The translations under genes were made by a program, and so were the position numbers. The notes beneath the pieces are model-generated. The model was not told where the DNA came from. It did not search any database and saw only the letters and a list, made by a program, of their open reading frames with translations. From Burkholderiales bacterium (GTDB lineage: Bacteria; Pseudomonadota; Gammaproteobacteria; Burkholderiales; SG8-41): 43,729 nucleotides of DNA. Location of the stretch: contig JAURHM010000025.1 in the NCBI GenBank assembly GCA_030833315.1, positions 1 to 43,729 of the forward strand. Reading direction: 5' to 3'. Position 1 is the first letter of the stretch, and each line of letters opens with the position of its first letter. Below, one piece after another: positions 17,354-26,063 of this stretch.

Positions 17354-18774
17354 TACATCGTGACCCGGTCAGGCACCGGCTTGGTCTTGTCCATTGCCGA
17401 ATACCAGGGCATCAGCAGGAAGAACGAGAAATAAATCAGCGTGCCGATCTGCGAGATGACGGTGCCGGCCGGAGTCACCGTCTGCGTACCGTAGTAGCCG
17501 AGCACCAGGAACACGATGACAAAAATCGTCAGCGCAGCCTTGAACCGCGGCCCCTTGTAGCGGATCGACTTCACCGGGCTCCGGTCCAGCCAGGGCAGCA
17601 GGAAGAAAATCAGCGTTGCAGCGCCCATCATCGCCACGCCCCAGACTTTCGCTTCAATCGCCAGCGGGCCACCCTTCATCAGCACGATCACCACGAAGCC
17701 GATGGCCAGTGCGGCCATTTTCACCAGCTGGTTGCGTGCCGTCAGCCAGATCAGCAGCGAGTAGGCCGCGACACCGATCGCCAGCACCAGCATGAAGTCT
17801 TCGGTGATGGCGCGCAGGATCGAGTAATACGGTGTGAAGTACCACACCGGCGCGATATGCGGCGGCGTCTTCAGCGCGTCAGCGGGGATGAAGTTGTTGA
17901 ATTCGAGGAAGTAACCGCCCATCTCCGGCATGAAGAACACGACGCCGAAGAACAGGAACAGGAACACCACCACGCCGACAATATCCTTCACCGTGTAATA
18001 CGGGTGGAAGGGAATACCGTCGAGCGGAATGCCTTTGGCGTCCTTGTGCTGCTTGATCTCGACGCCGTCCGGGTTGTTCGAACCCACTTCATGCAGCGCC
18101 ATGATGTGTGCGGCGACGAGGCCCAGCAGCACCAGCGGGATCGCGATCACGTGGAAGGCGAAGAAGCGGTTCAGCGTGGCATCCGAAATGACGAAGTCGC
18201 CGCGGATCCAGGTCGACAGGTCGGGTCCGATCAGCGGTAGTGCGTCAAACAGGTTGATGATCACCTGCGCGCCCCAAAACGACATCTGGCCCCAGGGAAG
18301 CAGGTAGCCGAAGAAGGCTTCGGCCATCAGGCACAGGTAGATCAGCATGCCGAAAATCCAGATCAGTTCGCGTGGCTGACGGTACGAGCCATACATCAGC
18401 CCGCGGAACATGTGCAGGTAGATGACAATAAAAAACGCCGAAGCGCCGGTCGAGTGCATATAGCGGATGAACCAGCCGGCCGGCACGTCGCGCATGATGT
18501 ATTCGACCGAGGCAAAGGCTTCAGCTGCCGACGGCTTGTAATGCATCACCAGGAAAATGCCGGTGACGATCTGGATCACCAGCACCAGCATCGCCAGCGA
18601 GCCGAAGAAGTACCAGAAGTTGAAGTTCTTCGGTGCGTAGTACTGCGAAAGGTGGTCGCGCCACAGGGACATCAGCGGGAAGCGCTGATCAACCCAGGTG
18701 AGCACGCCACTGATCGGCGCGTTGAGCGGGCCGGCGCCGCTGAATTGAACGGGTTCTTTGGGTGCGGATGCCAT
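17353..18774 (-). CDS. petB: Cytochrome b of the bc1 complex
   Basis: 473 residues, longer than the roughly 400 of mitochondrial cytochrome b because of extra C-terminal helices. Haem b ligands are H107/H121 in helix B and H208/H223 in helix D; the second pair has 14 intervening residues. The Qo-site motif is PVWY (309-312) in place of the classical PEWY. QxxTGIFLVMHY, GYLLPWGQMSFWGA and HEVGSNNPDGVEI are conserved landmarks. It oxidises quinol in the inner membrane. The gene lies between petA (5 bases upstream) and petC (overlapping). Confidence 0.97.
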   Translation of the reverse strand: MASAPKEPVQFSGAGPLNAPISGVLTWVDQRFPLMSLWRDHLSQYYAPKNFNFWYFFGSLAMLVLVIQIVTGIFLVMHYKPSAAEAFASVEYIMRDVPAGWFIRYMHSTGASAFFIVIYLHMFRGLMYGSYRQPRELIWIFGMLIYLCLMAEAFFGYLLPWGQMSFWGAQVIINLFDALPLIGPDLSTWIRGDFVISDATLNRFFAFHVIAIPLVLLGLVAAHIMALHEVGSNNPDGVEIKQHKDAKGIPLDGIPFHPYYTVKDIVGVVVFLFLFFGVVFFMPEMGGYFLEFNNFIPADALKTPPHIAPVWYFTPYYSILRAITEDFMLVLAIGVAAYSLLIWLTARNQLVKMAALAIGFVVIVLMKGGPLAIEAKVWGVAMMGAATLIFFLLPWLDRSPVKSIRYKGPRFKAALTIFVIVFLVLGYYGTQTVTPAGTVISQIGTLIYFSFFLLMPWYSAMDKTKPVPDRVTM

Positions 18775-18779
18775 GTTGA

Positions 18780-19373
18780 TCAGGCTCCCTTGGTGTCTTC
18801 GCCGATCACGATGCGCGTGTCGGAGAGATATTTATGCGGCGGCACCACGAGGTTGTCCGGCGCGGGCTTGTTCTTGTAGACACGGCCGGCCAGATCGAAC
18901 AGCGAGCCGTGGCAGGGGCAATAAAAACCGCCCTGCCAGTTCGGGTCGAAGGCTTCCGCCTGCTTGGCAAATTTGCCCACCGGCGAGCAGCCGAGGTGGG
19001 TGCAGATGCCGACAACGACCAGGAATTCTTCCTTGATCGCGCGCATTTCGTTGGTCGCATACGCCGGCTGCATTTTTTTCTGCGACTTGGGATCGGCGAC
19101 ATGGCTGTCGTTGGCGCGGATGGTGTCGAGCATTTCCTTGGTGCGACGGACGATCCACACCGGCTTGCCCTGCCACTCCACGGTGACCCGCTCTCCGGGT
19201 GCCAGCGTGCTGAGATCCACTTCGACCGGCGCGCCGGCGGCCTTCGCCCGCTCCGACGGCAACATGCTTGCCACAAACGGCACGGCGGTCGCGCCGGCGG
19301 CAACCCCGCCAGCCACGGTGGTGGCCGTAACCAGAAACTGCCGCTTCCCCTGATCGGTATTTTGCTCGGACAT
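18780..19373 (-). CDS. petA: Rieske iron-sulfur subunit of the bc1 complex
   Basis: 197 residues from the ATG at 19373, which has GGGGA 7-10 bases upstream; a longer frame to 19439 is unlikely. The [2Fe-2S] ligands are C124 and H126 in CTHLGC and C152 and H155 in CPCHGS, with C129-C154 as the expected disulfide. The N-terminal export signal reads KRQFLVTATTVAGG, so the first arginine of the usual Tat pair is lysine. First gene of petABC; a candidate promoter lies 44-73 bases upstream. Confidence 0.96.
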   Translation of the reverse strand: MSEQNTDQGKRQFLVTATTVAGGVAAGATAVPFVASMLPSERAKAAGAPVEVDLSTLAPGERVTVEWQGKPVWIVRRTKEMLDTIRANDSHVADPKSQKKMQPAYATNEMRAIKEEFLVVVGICTHLGCSPVGKFAKQAEAFDPNWQGGFYCPCHGSLFDLAGRVYKNKPAPDNLVVPPHKYLSDTRIVIGEDTKGA

Positions 19374-19416
19374 GCCTAGAGTCCCCTTTAGTGCTTGTTG
19401 CCGCGAAAAAGGCGAC

Positions 19417-19446
19417 ATTTTACACGCGGGCAGGGACAAAAGTTAA
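19417..19446 (-). promoter_or_regulatory. Candidate sigma-70 promoter of petABC
   Basis: On the minus strand a -35 TTAACT (19441-19446) and a -10 TAAAAT (19417-19422) are separated by 18 bases, ending about 44 bases before the petA start in an AT-rich gap. Each hexamer is a partial match. Confidence 0.4.
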
Positions 19447-19511
19447 GCAAATAGTGAAATAAGTTAATTAAATCATGTAATTAACCCACATCACCAAGCT
19501 CTGCGCCAGCC

Positions 19512-20498
19512 TTAGTCGGCTTTGATGCCGGCATCCGTAATCAGTTTGGTCCAGCGGGCGAGTTCGGCCTTGATGTAGCCGCGAAATTCCTCGGGATTCT
19601 TCATCACGTAATCCAGCCCGGATTTCTCAAGGAAGGCCTGGGTGTCCTGCTGCGCCATCACCGCCTGCGTTTCCTTGTACATGCGCTGCACAATGGCTGC
19701 GGGTGTTTTTGCCGGAAACGCGATGCCCAGCCAGCCGCTGGCCTCGAAGCCCGGATAACCCTGCTCTGCCACAGTCGGCACATCGGACAATATTTGTGAA
19801 CGCCTGGCGCTGGTAACGCCCAGACCGCGCAGTTTGCCGGCTTTGACATGCGGCGCACCGGAGGAAATGATGCCGGCCAGATGTTCGACCTGACCGGAAA
19901 TGGCCGCGGTTGCCGCCAGCCCGCCGCTCTTGTACGGCACATTGACAACCTTGATGCCCGCGACGCTGCTGAAGCGTTCAAACGCAAGATGGCCGACGCT
20001 ACCGATGCCGGGATTGCCGACAATCAGCGCACCCGGATCCTTTTTGGCGCGCGCGACCATGTCGGCCAGCGTCCTGGATACACTGGATGGATGCGTCGAA
20101 AACAGCGTCGCCGCATCAACGACCTGGGCCACCGGCAGGAAATCGCGTATCGGGTCGTACGGCACCTTGCCGCGCAACGCCGGGGCCATCGCCAGTCCGG
20201 TCACCGACGCAAGAATCATCGTGTAGCCGTCGGGCGCCGCACTGACCAGCAGTTCATGCGCGAGGATGCCGCCACCGCCGGCGCGATTGTCGACGATCAC
20301 CTGTTGACCCAGTCGCGGCCCCAGCTTTGTCGCCACCAGCCTTGCGACCAGATCATTGGCGCCGCCCGCTGCAAAACCCACCAGAAAACGAATCGGTCGG
20401 CCCGGATAACTGTCGGCCCTATCGGCGGCGTTCGCCGTTACGGTGATTGATACCAGCGCCGCGCAAAGCAGCGCCCTGACTGCCATCGTGCCGTTCAT
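19512..20498 (-). CDS. Tripartite tricarboxylate transporter (Bug family) substrate-binding protein
   Basis: 328 residues with a signal peptide (MAVRALLCAALVSITVTANA). The mature start has the family pattern YPGRPIRFLVGFAAGGANDLVAR, then VIVDNRAGGGGILAHE. The ATG at 20498 has GAGGGG upstream. It is paralogous in type to the protein at 6212-7186 but clearly divergent from it. No tctAB genes are near. It is divergent from the GlcG-like gene, so the two may share control. Ligand unknown. Confidence 0.92.
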   Translation of the reverse strand: MNGTMAVRALLCAALVSITVTANAADRADSYPGRPIRFLVGFAAGGANDLVARLVATKLGPRLGQQVIVDNRAGGGGILAHELLVSAAPDGYTMILASVTGLAMAPALRGKVPYDPIRDFLPVAQVVDAATLFSTHPSSVSRTLADMVARAKKDPGALIVGNPGIGSVGHLAFERFSSVAGIKVVNVPYKSGGLAATAAISGQVEHLAGIISSGAPHVKAGKLRGLGVTSARRSQILSDVPTVAEQGYPGFEASGWLGIAFPAKTPAAIVQRMYKETQAVMAQQDTQAFLEKSGLDYVMKNPEEFRGYIKAELARWTKLITDAGIKAD

Positions 20499-20592
20499 GC
20501 TGATCCCCTCATCCCGTCATGTTGTTCAGGCCTTATCGCCTTTTCAGTGCAGTATACAATCACACGCAACAATCACTCTTCAAGGAAAAGCC

Positions 20593-21060
20593 GTGTCCAT
20601 GATCTTGTTGTCGCAGGCCGAAACAATCATTGATGCCATCCTGAGCCGCGCGCGCGAACTCGACTGCCGGCCCATTTCAGTGGTGGTCGTCGAGCACGGC
20701 GCCGTGGTCAAGGCGTTCAAGAAGGAAGACGGCTCGGCGATGATGCGCTTTGAAATGGCCATGGGCAAAGCACACGCCGCGCTGGCGCTCGGCCGTTCAT
20801 CAAGCCTGGTGCGATTGCGCACCGAGCAGCGGCCGCTGTTCATGGATTTCCTGTTCAAGGCATCGCAGGACCGAATCTTCGCGGAAGGTGGCGGCATCCT
20901 GATACGCGATGCTGACGGGGCATTGCTCGGCGCCGTGGGTGTCACCGGCGACACCCAGGAACGCGATGAGGAACTGGCCGCCCACGGCATCCGTGCAGCA
21001 GGCCTCAAGACCGACGAGGACTGCGCCGGACTAGCCCATCACATCCGTCTGAAAAACTGA
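20593..21060 (+). CDS. GlcG/HbpS-like (DUF336) protein
   Basis: 155 residues from a GTG at 20593 that has AAGGA 6 bases upstream; the next ATG (20599) is too far from that site, and the frame back to 20443 overlaps the divergent gene. The sequence fits the GlcG/HbpS family: an LSQAETIIDAILSRARELDCRPISVVVVEHG opening, a lysine/alanine helix (AMGKAHAALALG), and the C-terminal AEGGGILIRDADGALLGAVGVTGDTQERDEELAAHGI. Members are small cytosolic or exported proteins that accompany oxidation or haem-related genes; some bind haem. Function here is unknown. Confidence 0.87.
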   Translation: MSMILLSQAETIIDAILSRARELDCRPISVVVVEHGAVVKAFKKEDGSAMMRFEMAMGKAHAALALGRSSSLVRLRTEQRPLFMDFLFKASQDRIFAEGGGILIRDADGALLGAVGVTGDTQERDEELAAHGIRAAGLKTDEDCAGLAHHIRLKN

Positions 21061-21102
21061 CCGTCGGCGCCGCGAAGCAATTCCGGCGCTTCGGTTGATT
21101 GA

Positions 21103-21561
21103 TTATTGCGGCGGCGGATGCGGCGCGACGCGCTGCCAGGGTGAAGCGCAGGTATGCGCGTACGGGTAATAGGTCTGCGAATCAGCGCAATAAAACCAGG
21201 TCGGCGCTGCGGCGGAAGCCTGCGGGCCCGGGGCCTGATTCTGCCCCTGATTTTGTGCCTGGCTCTGCGGCTGGGACGGCGGCACCGGGTTGCCGCGCTC
21301 GTCGTAATAAACCAGCGGTTCGCGCACCACTTCACGCACCACCACCGGCGCCGGAGTGTAGTAATAGGGATAGTACGAGGGGTAATACGCAGGGTAGTAA
21401 TAAGGACGCGGCGCACCCCACCAGCCGCCGATCACTACCGGTGCGCCGATGTAAACGCCGACTCTCGCATGCGAATGCCCGTGCCTGCCGCCGGCGTCAG
21501 CCGGGAGGCTCGCAACGGCCAGCAGGGCCGCGACTATCGCTGGAAACCGGATTTTGCCCAT
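21103..21561 (-). CDS. Exported Tyr/Pro-rich protein of unknown function
   Basis: 152 residues from the ATG at 21561 (an in-frame start at 21603 precedes it but lacks a signal-like opening). A Sec signal peptide is clear (MGKIRFPAIVAALLAVASLPADAG). Next come a His-rich stretch (GRHGHSHARVG), a dense Tyr/Pro block (YYYPAYYPSYYPYYYTPAP) and a Gln/Pro linker (SQPQSQAQNQGQNQ). It ends with a short C-terminal segment containing two cysteines (WFYCADSQTYYPYAHTC). Similar low-complexity envelope proteins occur in betaproteobacteria; the function is not known. Confidence 0.75.
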   Translation of the reverse strand: MGKIRFPAIVAALLAVASLPADAGGRHGHSHARVGVYIGAPVVIGGWWGAPRPYYYPAYYPSYYPYYYTPAPVVVREVVREPLVYYDERGNPVPPSQPQSQAQNQGQNQAPGPQASAAAPTWFYCADSQTYYPYAHTCASPWQRVAPHPPPQ

Positions 21562-21679
21562 GTCTGCATCCTCACTGCATCCGCAACTGGCATAAAAGTC
21601 CATGATAGACCTGCGGCGTGCGGCTGGCGCGGACTAAATTGTTACAGACTGTAAACAGCCGGCGCACCGCCGAACGGGG

Positions 21680-22426
21680 CTAGACCGGGTTGTCGATCTC
21701 GATAAAACGGTGCTGCAGGCCGAAACGCTGCGCCAGATGCGCCCCCAGCGCCTGCACGCCATAACGTTCGGTCGCGTGATGGCCGGCGGCGATATAGGCA
21801 ACACCGGATTCCCGCGCCAGGTGTACGGTCTGCTCGGAAATTTCACCGCTGAGATAGGCATCAACACCCAGCGCAATCGCCTGCTCGAACATTCCCTGCG
21901 CCCCTCCGGTGCACCAGGCGATGCGACGCAGCGGCCGTGCGGCGTCACCGATCACCAAGGGCGCCCGTCCGAGTTTTTCAGTAACGGTCCGCGTGAACGA
22001 CGCCAAGGTACCACCGTCGGCAACAGTCCCGAGGGCTGCGATGTCCTGCTCGCCGAAACGCCTGCTCACTTCGATACCCAGTTGGCGCGCCAGCGTCGCG
22101 TTGTTGCCGATCTCCGGATGGGCGTCGAGCGGCAGATGATAGGCAAAGAGATTAAGTTCGTGTTCGAACAGCATCCCGATGCGGCGACGGCGCATGCCGG
22201 TGATGCGGGCGTCCTCGCCGCGCCAGAAATAACCGTGGTGGACGATCAGCGCATCCGCGCCATCGGCAACGGCCGCCTCGATCAGCGCCGCTGACGCGGT
22301 GACGCCGGTAACGATGCGGGTGATTTCGCCACGCCCTTCCACCTGCAGACCGTTTGGGCAATAATCACGAAAAACCTGCACTTGCAGGTACTCGGCAAGG
22401 TATTCATCGAGTGCAGCGCGTTCCAT
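21680..22426 (-). CDS. Nif3-like dinuclear metal-centre protein (YbgI/GTP-cyclohydrolase-like)
   Basis: 248 residues from the ATG at 22426 (AAGGG 8 bases upstream; a GTG at 22435 is less likely). The family signature is present: [14 protein letters not shown] near the start, [14 protein letters not shown] with the metal-binding HH, and [32 protein letters not shown] with EHH-type ligands near the C-terminus. Members form hexameric toroids with two metals per subunit; the activity is still unclear. Its place beside an HtrA-type protease and tatCBA is usual for betaproteobacteria. Confidence 0.93.
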   Translation of the reverse strand: MERAALDEYLAEYLQVQVFRDYCPNGLQVEGRGEITRIVTGVTASAALIEAAVADGADALIVHHGYFWRGEDARITGMRRRRIGMLFEHELNLFAYHLPLDAHPEIGNNATLARQLGIEVSRRFGEQDIAALGTVADGGTLASFTRTVTEKLGRAPLVIGDAARPLRRIAWCTGGAQGMFEQAIALGVDAYLSGEISEQTVHLARESGVAYIAAGHHATERYGVQALGAHLAQRFGLQHRFIEIDNPV

Positions 22427-22482
22427 CCTATCCACCCTTCATCGACAAAAAGTGATTGTAACCGCGCCACTGCGGACCTCTC

Positions 22483-23646
22483 ATGCGAAAACTCTGGCTC
22501 CTGTTCAGCCAAACCGCAACGATATGCCTCGCCGCGCTGTTCGTGATCGGTACGCTGCGCCCTGACCTGCTAAAGGGAATGCCGCAGAACGCGGTGATCA
22601 CCGTCGGCCAGCATACGGTTGATGCCGGCAGCGGCGCGGCGCGCGCCGGCTCGTACAGCGACGCTGCGAAAAAAGCCATGCCCGCGGTGGTCAATATCTA
22701 CACGATGAAAGCGGTCAAGGTGCAGCAGCACCCGCTGCGTGACGATCCGCTGTTCCGTTTTTTCTTCGGCGAACAGCCAGAAACGCAGTCGCGGCCGAGC
22801 ACCAATCTCGGATCCGGCGTCATCGTCAGCGAGTCCGGCTATATCCTGACCAACAGCCATGTCGTAGAAGCCGCCGACGGCATTGAAGTCGCACTGACCG
22901 ACTCGCGTCGCGTCACCGCCAAAGTGGTCGGCACCGATCCGGAATCCGATCTCGCCGTGCTGAAAATAGACCTACCGAAACTGCCGGCGATCACCTTCGG
23001 TGCGCCGGACGGTTCCCGTGTCGGCGATGTCGTGCTCGCCATCGGCAATCCCTTCGGCGTCGGCCAGACCGTCACGCTGGGCATCGTCAGCGCGCTGGGC
23101 CGCAGCCATCTCGGTATCAACACCTTCGAGAACTTCATCCAGACCGACGCAGCGATCAATCCCGGCAACTCCGGCGGCGCGCTGGTCGACGTCAACGGCC
23201 ACCTGATCGGCATCAACACCGCGATTTATTCAAAAACGCCGGGCGGCGCATCGCTGGGCATCGGCTTTGCCATTCCCTCGGCAACCGCCAAAAACGTGAT
23301 GGAACAGATCATTGAAACCGGCGCGGTGCAGCGAGGCTGGATCGGGGTCGGCGTGCAGGACATGACGCCGGAAATCGCCGAATCATTCAAGATTCCCAAC
23401 ACCCGCGGCACGCTGATCACCGAAGTGTTTCGCGGCACCCCTGCCGATCGCGGCGGCGTCAAGGCGGGCGATGTGCTGGTCGCGGTTGACGGTAAAAGCG
23501 TCACCGACTCGGCCTCGATGCTCAACCTGATCGCGGCACTCAAACCCGGCAGCGAAACGACGCTGCGCCTGATGCGCGAAGCCAAGGCGGTGGAACTGCG
23601 GGTGACGGTGGGCAAGCGCCCGCCGAAGCAAGTGCGCAAGGAATGA
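22483..23646 (+). CDS. HtrA/DegS-like trypsin-type serine protease with one PDZ domain
   Basis: 387 residues. The N-terminal hydrophobic stretch (LLFSQTATICLAALFVIGTL, 6-25) looks like an uncleaved anchor. The catalytic triad is H126 (ILTNSHVVEA), D156 (ESDLAVLKID) and S230 (NPGNSGGALVD). A single PDZ domain covers about residues 285-375 (RGWIGVGVQDMTPEIAESF...). One anchor plus one PDZ is the DegS layout, which suggests a periplasmic-facing stress sensor or quality-control protease. It is divergent from the Nif3-like gene and convergent with tatC. Confidence 0.93.
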   Translation: MRKLWLLFSQTATICLAALFVIGTLRPDLLKGMPQNAVITVGQHTVDAGSGAARAGSYSDAAKKAMPAVVNIYTMKAVKVQQHPLRDDPLFRFFFGEQPETQSRPSTNLGSGVIVSESGYILTNSHVVEAADGIEVALTDSRRVTAKVVGTDPESDLAVLKIDLPKLPAITFGAPDGSRVGDVVLAIGNPFGVGQTVTLGIVSALGRSHLGINTFENFIQTDAAINPGNSGGALVDVNGHLIGINTAIYSKTPGGASLGIGFAIPSATAKNVMEQIIETGAVQRGWIGVGVQDMTPEIAESFKIPNTRGTLITEVFRGTPADRGGVKAGDVLVAVDGKSVTDSASMLNLIAALKPGSETTLRLMREAKAVELRVTVGKRPPKQVRKE

Positions 23647-23673
23647 AACGGCGATGACGGCGGCGACAGCCGC

Positions 23674-24426
23674 TCAGGCGTCGGTCGGCGGGCTGTAACC
23701 GTCGCTGCCTTCAGCCGCGCGCTTGGGCACGAAACGGGCGGCGATCAGTCCGACTTCAAACAGCAGGCACATTGGCACCGCCAGAAGCAGCTGCGACACC
23801 ACGTCCGGCGGCGTCACGACTGCGGCGATGACAAACGCGATGACGATGAAATACGGCCGCGCCTCGCACAGCTGCTCGATGCTCACCAGCCCCATGCGCG
23901 TCAGCATCACTACAACGATCGGCGTCTCGAAAGTCAGGCCAAAGGCGAGGAACATGGTCAGCACGAAATTCAGGTAGTTCTCGATGTCCGGCGCCACCGA
24001 AATGCTTTTCGGCGCGATCTGGTTGATGAAATGGAAGACCGTGTTGAACACAAAGAAATAGCAGAAGGCGATGCCGATGACAAACAGCAGCGTGCTCGCC
24101 ACCACCAGCGGAAGCACCAGCCGCTTTTCGTGGTTGTAGAGGCCGGGGGCAATGAACGACCAGGCCTGATACAGGGTGAAGGGAAGCGTCAGAACGAAGG
24201 CCAGCATCATCGCCACTTTGATCGGCACCAGGAAAGGCGTGATCACGCCGGTGGCGATCATCTTCGAACCTTCCGGCAGCGCGCTCATCATCGGCGTTGC
24301 CAGCAAATCATAAAGTTCGGCGGAGAACGGAATCAGTGCCAGCAGCACCACCGCAAACACAACCAGCGCACGCAACAGGCGGTCGCGCAGTTCGATCAGG
24401 TGGGAGATGAAGGTATCTTCGGTCAT
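23674..24426 (-). CDS. tatC: Twin-arginine translocase subunit TatC
   Basis: 250 residues, six predicted helices. It opens FISHLIELRDRLLRALVVF, the TatC hallmark (HLxELRxR), and has YQAWSFIAPGLYNHEKR in the first large loop and FGLTFETPIVV near helix 4. It is the twin-arginine signal receptor in the inner membrane and would serve the Tat-like signals of the amidohydrolase and the Rieske protein in this window. It follows tatB after 20 bases. Confidence 0.97.
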   Translation of the reverse strand: MTEDTFISHLIELRDRLLRALVVFAVVLLALIPFSAELYDLLATPMMSALPEGSKMIATGVITPFLVPIKVAMMLAFVLTLPFTLYQAWSFIAPGLYNHEKRLVLPLVVASTLLFVIGIAFCYFFVFNTVFHFINQIAPKSISVAPDIENYLNFVLTMFLAFGLTFETPIVVVMLTRMGLVSIEQLCEARPYFIVIAFVIAAVVTPPDVVSQLLLAVPMCLLFEVGLIAARFVPKRAAEGSDGYSPPTDA

Positions 24427-24446
24427 CGGGGATGAGCCGCGGCGGA

Positions 24447-24848
24447 TCAGGCCTTTTTGGCCTCGCCGGCAGTTGCCGCCGGATCGGCCGGCGGCATGGC
24501 TTCAGCGGCAGCCAGGGCTTCGGCCGTTTCCGCCGGTGAAGCGGGCGGCGCAACCGCGGCCCGCGTATCGCCGGCAATCTTGTTGAGGTCTGATTCCACA
24601 GCACCGACTTCCTGCTTCATCGACTGCTCGAGCGAATTCGCGGTGTCCTGTATGTTGGCCTGCAGCTTGCGCAGGTCATCAAGCGCCATCTCGCGGCTGA
24701 TGTCGGCCTTGACGTCATTGACGTAGCGCTGCATGCGCCCGAACAGCAGGCCAACCGTACGCGCCACCTTGGGCAGGCGTTCGGGGCCGATGACGATCAG
24801 CGCCACCACGGCAATGACCATCAATTCGGAAAAGCCGATGTCAAACAT
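24447..24848 (-). CDS. tatB: Sec-independent translocase subunit TatB
   Basis: 133 residues: a periplasmic start and one N-terminal helix (MFDIGFSELMVIAVVALIVIGPERLP, with the conserved GF-E and GPERLP), an amphipathic helix, and a long charged tail. The C-terminus is Ala/Pro/Glu-rich (PASPAETAEALAAAEAMPPA). It forms the substrate-binding complex with TatC. Confidence 0.96.
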   Translation of the reverse strand: MFDIGFSELMVIAVVALIVIGPERLPKVARTVGLLFGRMQRYVNDVKADISREMALDDLRKLQANIQDTANSLEQSMKQEVGAVESDLNKIAGDTRAAVAPPASPAETAEALAAAEAMPPADPAATAGEAKKA

Positions 24849-24942
24849 GGCGCGGGAGAGGTGAAAGGTGTGATGCGGGACGCCGGGCCGGAACGCCGGG
24901 AATCAATCCCGGGCCCGCGGCATGCGCCTCAGAAAGCACGTT

Positions 24943-25164
24943 TCACGACTTTGTGGTTTCCTTGCGGACTTCGGCGTCGATGGTCTGGCCGGTAGACGGC
25001 GGAATTTCGGCGGCCTTGCCGTCTTCGGCGCCCTTCATGCCTTCCTTGAAACCCTTCACCGCACCGCCGAGATCGGAGCCGATGTTGCGCAGCTTCTTGG
25101 TGCCAAAGATCAGGACCACGACCAGCAACACGATCAACCAGTGCCAGATGCTGAATGAACCCAT
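24943..25164 (-). CDS. tatA: Sec-independent translocase subunit TatA
   Basis: 73 residues with the standard layout: [20 protein letters not shown] helix, the hinge FGTKKLR, and an amphipathic helix ([17 protein letters not shown]). It forms the pore-like oligomers of the Tat system. The gene follows hisE, as in other betaproteobacteria. Confidence 0.96.
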   Translation of the reverse strand: MGSFSIWHWLIVLLVVVLIFGTKKLRNIGSDLGGAVKGFKEGMKGAEDGKAAEIPPSTGQTIDAEVRKETTKS

Positions 25165-25266
25165 AACACGCTCCTGTTGACCCGCTCAGCCGAGCGGTGA
25201 ATTTGCATTCTTTTGCCGCAAAACCTTTACTGCCGGAAATTTTTTCTAAAACTTTTTGAAACTCAA

Positions 25267-25587
25267 CTATTTGCGCGAAGCCTTCTCGGCAATACCCGAC
25301 TGGCCTTCACGCCGCTGCAGTTCGTCCAGCACGTCCTGCGGACCAGCACCGTGCCAGGCAAGCAGCACCATCGTGTGAAACCACAAATCGGCCGTTTCGC
25401 GGATGACATGCAGTTTATCACTCTCCTTCGAGGCCAACAGGGTCTCGGCCGCCTCTTCCAGAACCTTGCGCAGGATGGCGTCCTCGCCCTTGGCCATCAG
25501 GCTGGCAACATACGACGTTCCGGCGTCCGCGCCCTTGCGCACCGCAATGGTCTCGCCCAGCTTCAGCAATATGTCTTTGTCAGCCAT
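25267..25587 (-). CDS. hisE: Phosphoribosyl-ATP diphosphatase HisE
   Basis: 106 residues from the ATG at 25587 (a TTG at 25596 would add three). It is an all-helical MazG-type fold with the metal-binding cluster [21 protein letters not shown] and the [13 protein letters not shown] helix. It hydrolyses phosphoribosyl-ATP to phosphoribosyl-AMP, the second histidine step. It is separate from HisI (not fused, as it is in E. coli), with the hisI stop 13 bases upstream. Confidence 0.95.
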   Translation of the reverse strand: MADKDILLKLGETIAVRKGADAGTSYVASLMAKGEDAILRKVLEEAAETLLASKESDKLHVIRETADLWFHTMVLLAWHGAGPQDVLDELQRREGQSGIAEKASRK

Positions 25588-25600
25588 GTTGTTCAATCCG

Positions 25601-25990
25601 TCATTTGCCGTAGATCGACTTCGGATCCTTCAGAACCGGATCGATTTCGACCCAGTTGCCGTCGCGCAATTCCAGGAAAAAGCAGCTGTGCCGTCCGGTG
25701 TGGCAGGCGATGCCGCCGACCTGCTCCACCTCGAACAGCACCACATCCTGGTCACAGTCGGTGCGGATCGCGCGCACTTTCTGCACATGCCCTGACTCTT
25801 CGCCCTTCCGCCACAGCTTTCTGCGCGAGCGCGACCAGTAGTGCGCTTCGCGGGTTTCCGCCGTGCGCTGCAGCGCCTCGCGGTTCGCCCATGCCACCGT
25901 CAGCACGCGGCCGGAGGCAGCCTCCTGCGTCACCACCGGGATCAACCCGTCAGTGCTCCAGTTTATGCGGTTAAGCCAGTCGGAAGCCAT
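25601..25990 (-). CDS. hisI: Phosphoribosyl-AMP cyclohydrolase HisI
   Basis: 129 residues. The Mg site lies in RTDCDQD (D78, D80, D82), and the Zn ligands C96 and C103 are in [34 protein letters not shown] is the conserved substrate loop. It catalyses the third step of histidine synthesis. Single-domain form, followed by hisE. Confidence 0.96.
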   Translation of the reverse strand: MASDWLNRINWSTDGLIPVVTQEAASGRVLTVAWANREALQRTAETREAHYWSRSRRKLWRKGEESGHVQKVRAIRTDCDQDVVLFEVEQVGGIACHTGRHSCFFLELRDGNWVEIDPVLKDPKSIYGK

Positions 25991-26030
25991 GGTCCCGGAT
26001 GCATCCCGGAGGACGCCTCGATAGAATTTA

Positions 26031-26043
26031 TAACTTATTGATT
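26031..26043. promoter_or_regulatory. AT-rich intergenic motif TAACTTATTGATT in the hisF-hisI gap
   Basis: A 13-base motif in the 73-base gap upstream of hisI (minus strand). Near-identical versions occur at 12568-12580 and 29076-29088, each upstream of a minus-strand gene. It may be part of an internal promoter; there is no proof of function. Confidence 0.35.
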
Positions 26044-26063
26044 TTAATAAATTATTTTAACGA

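Noticed and set aside
21061-21102. Possible terminator between the GlcG-like and Tyr/Pro-rich genes
   Set aside because: Only an imperfect six-base stem (CGAAGC/GCTTCG) without a T run; not strong enough to call.
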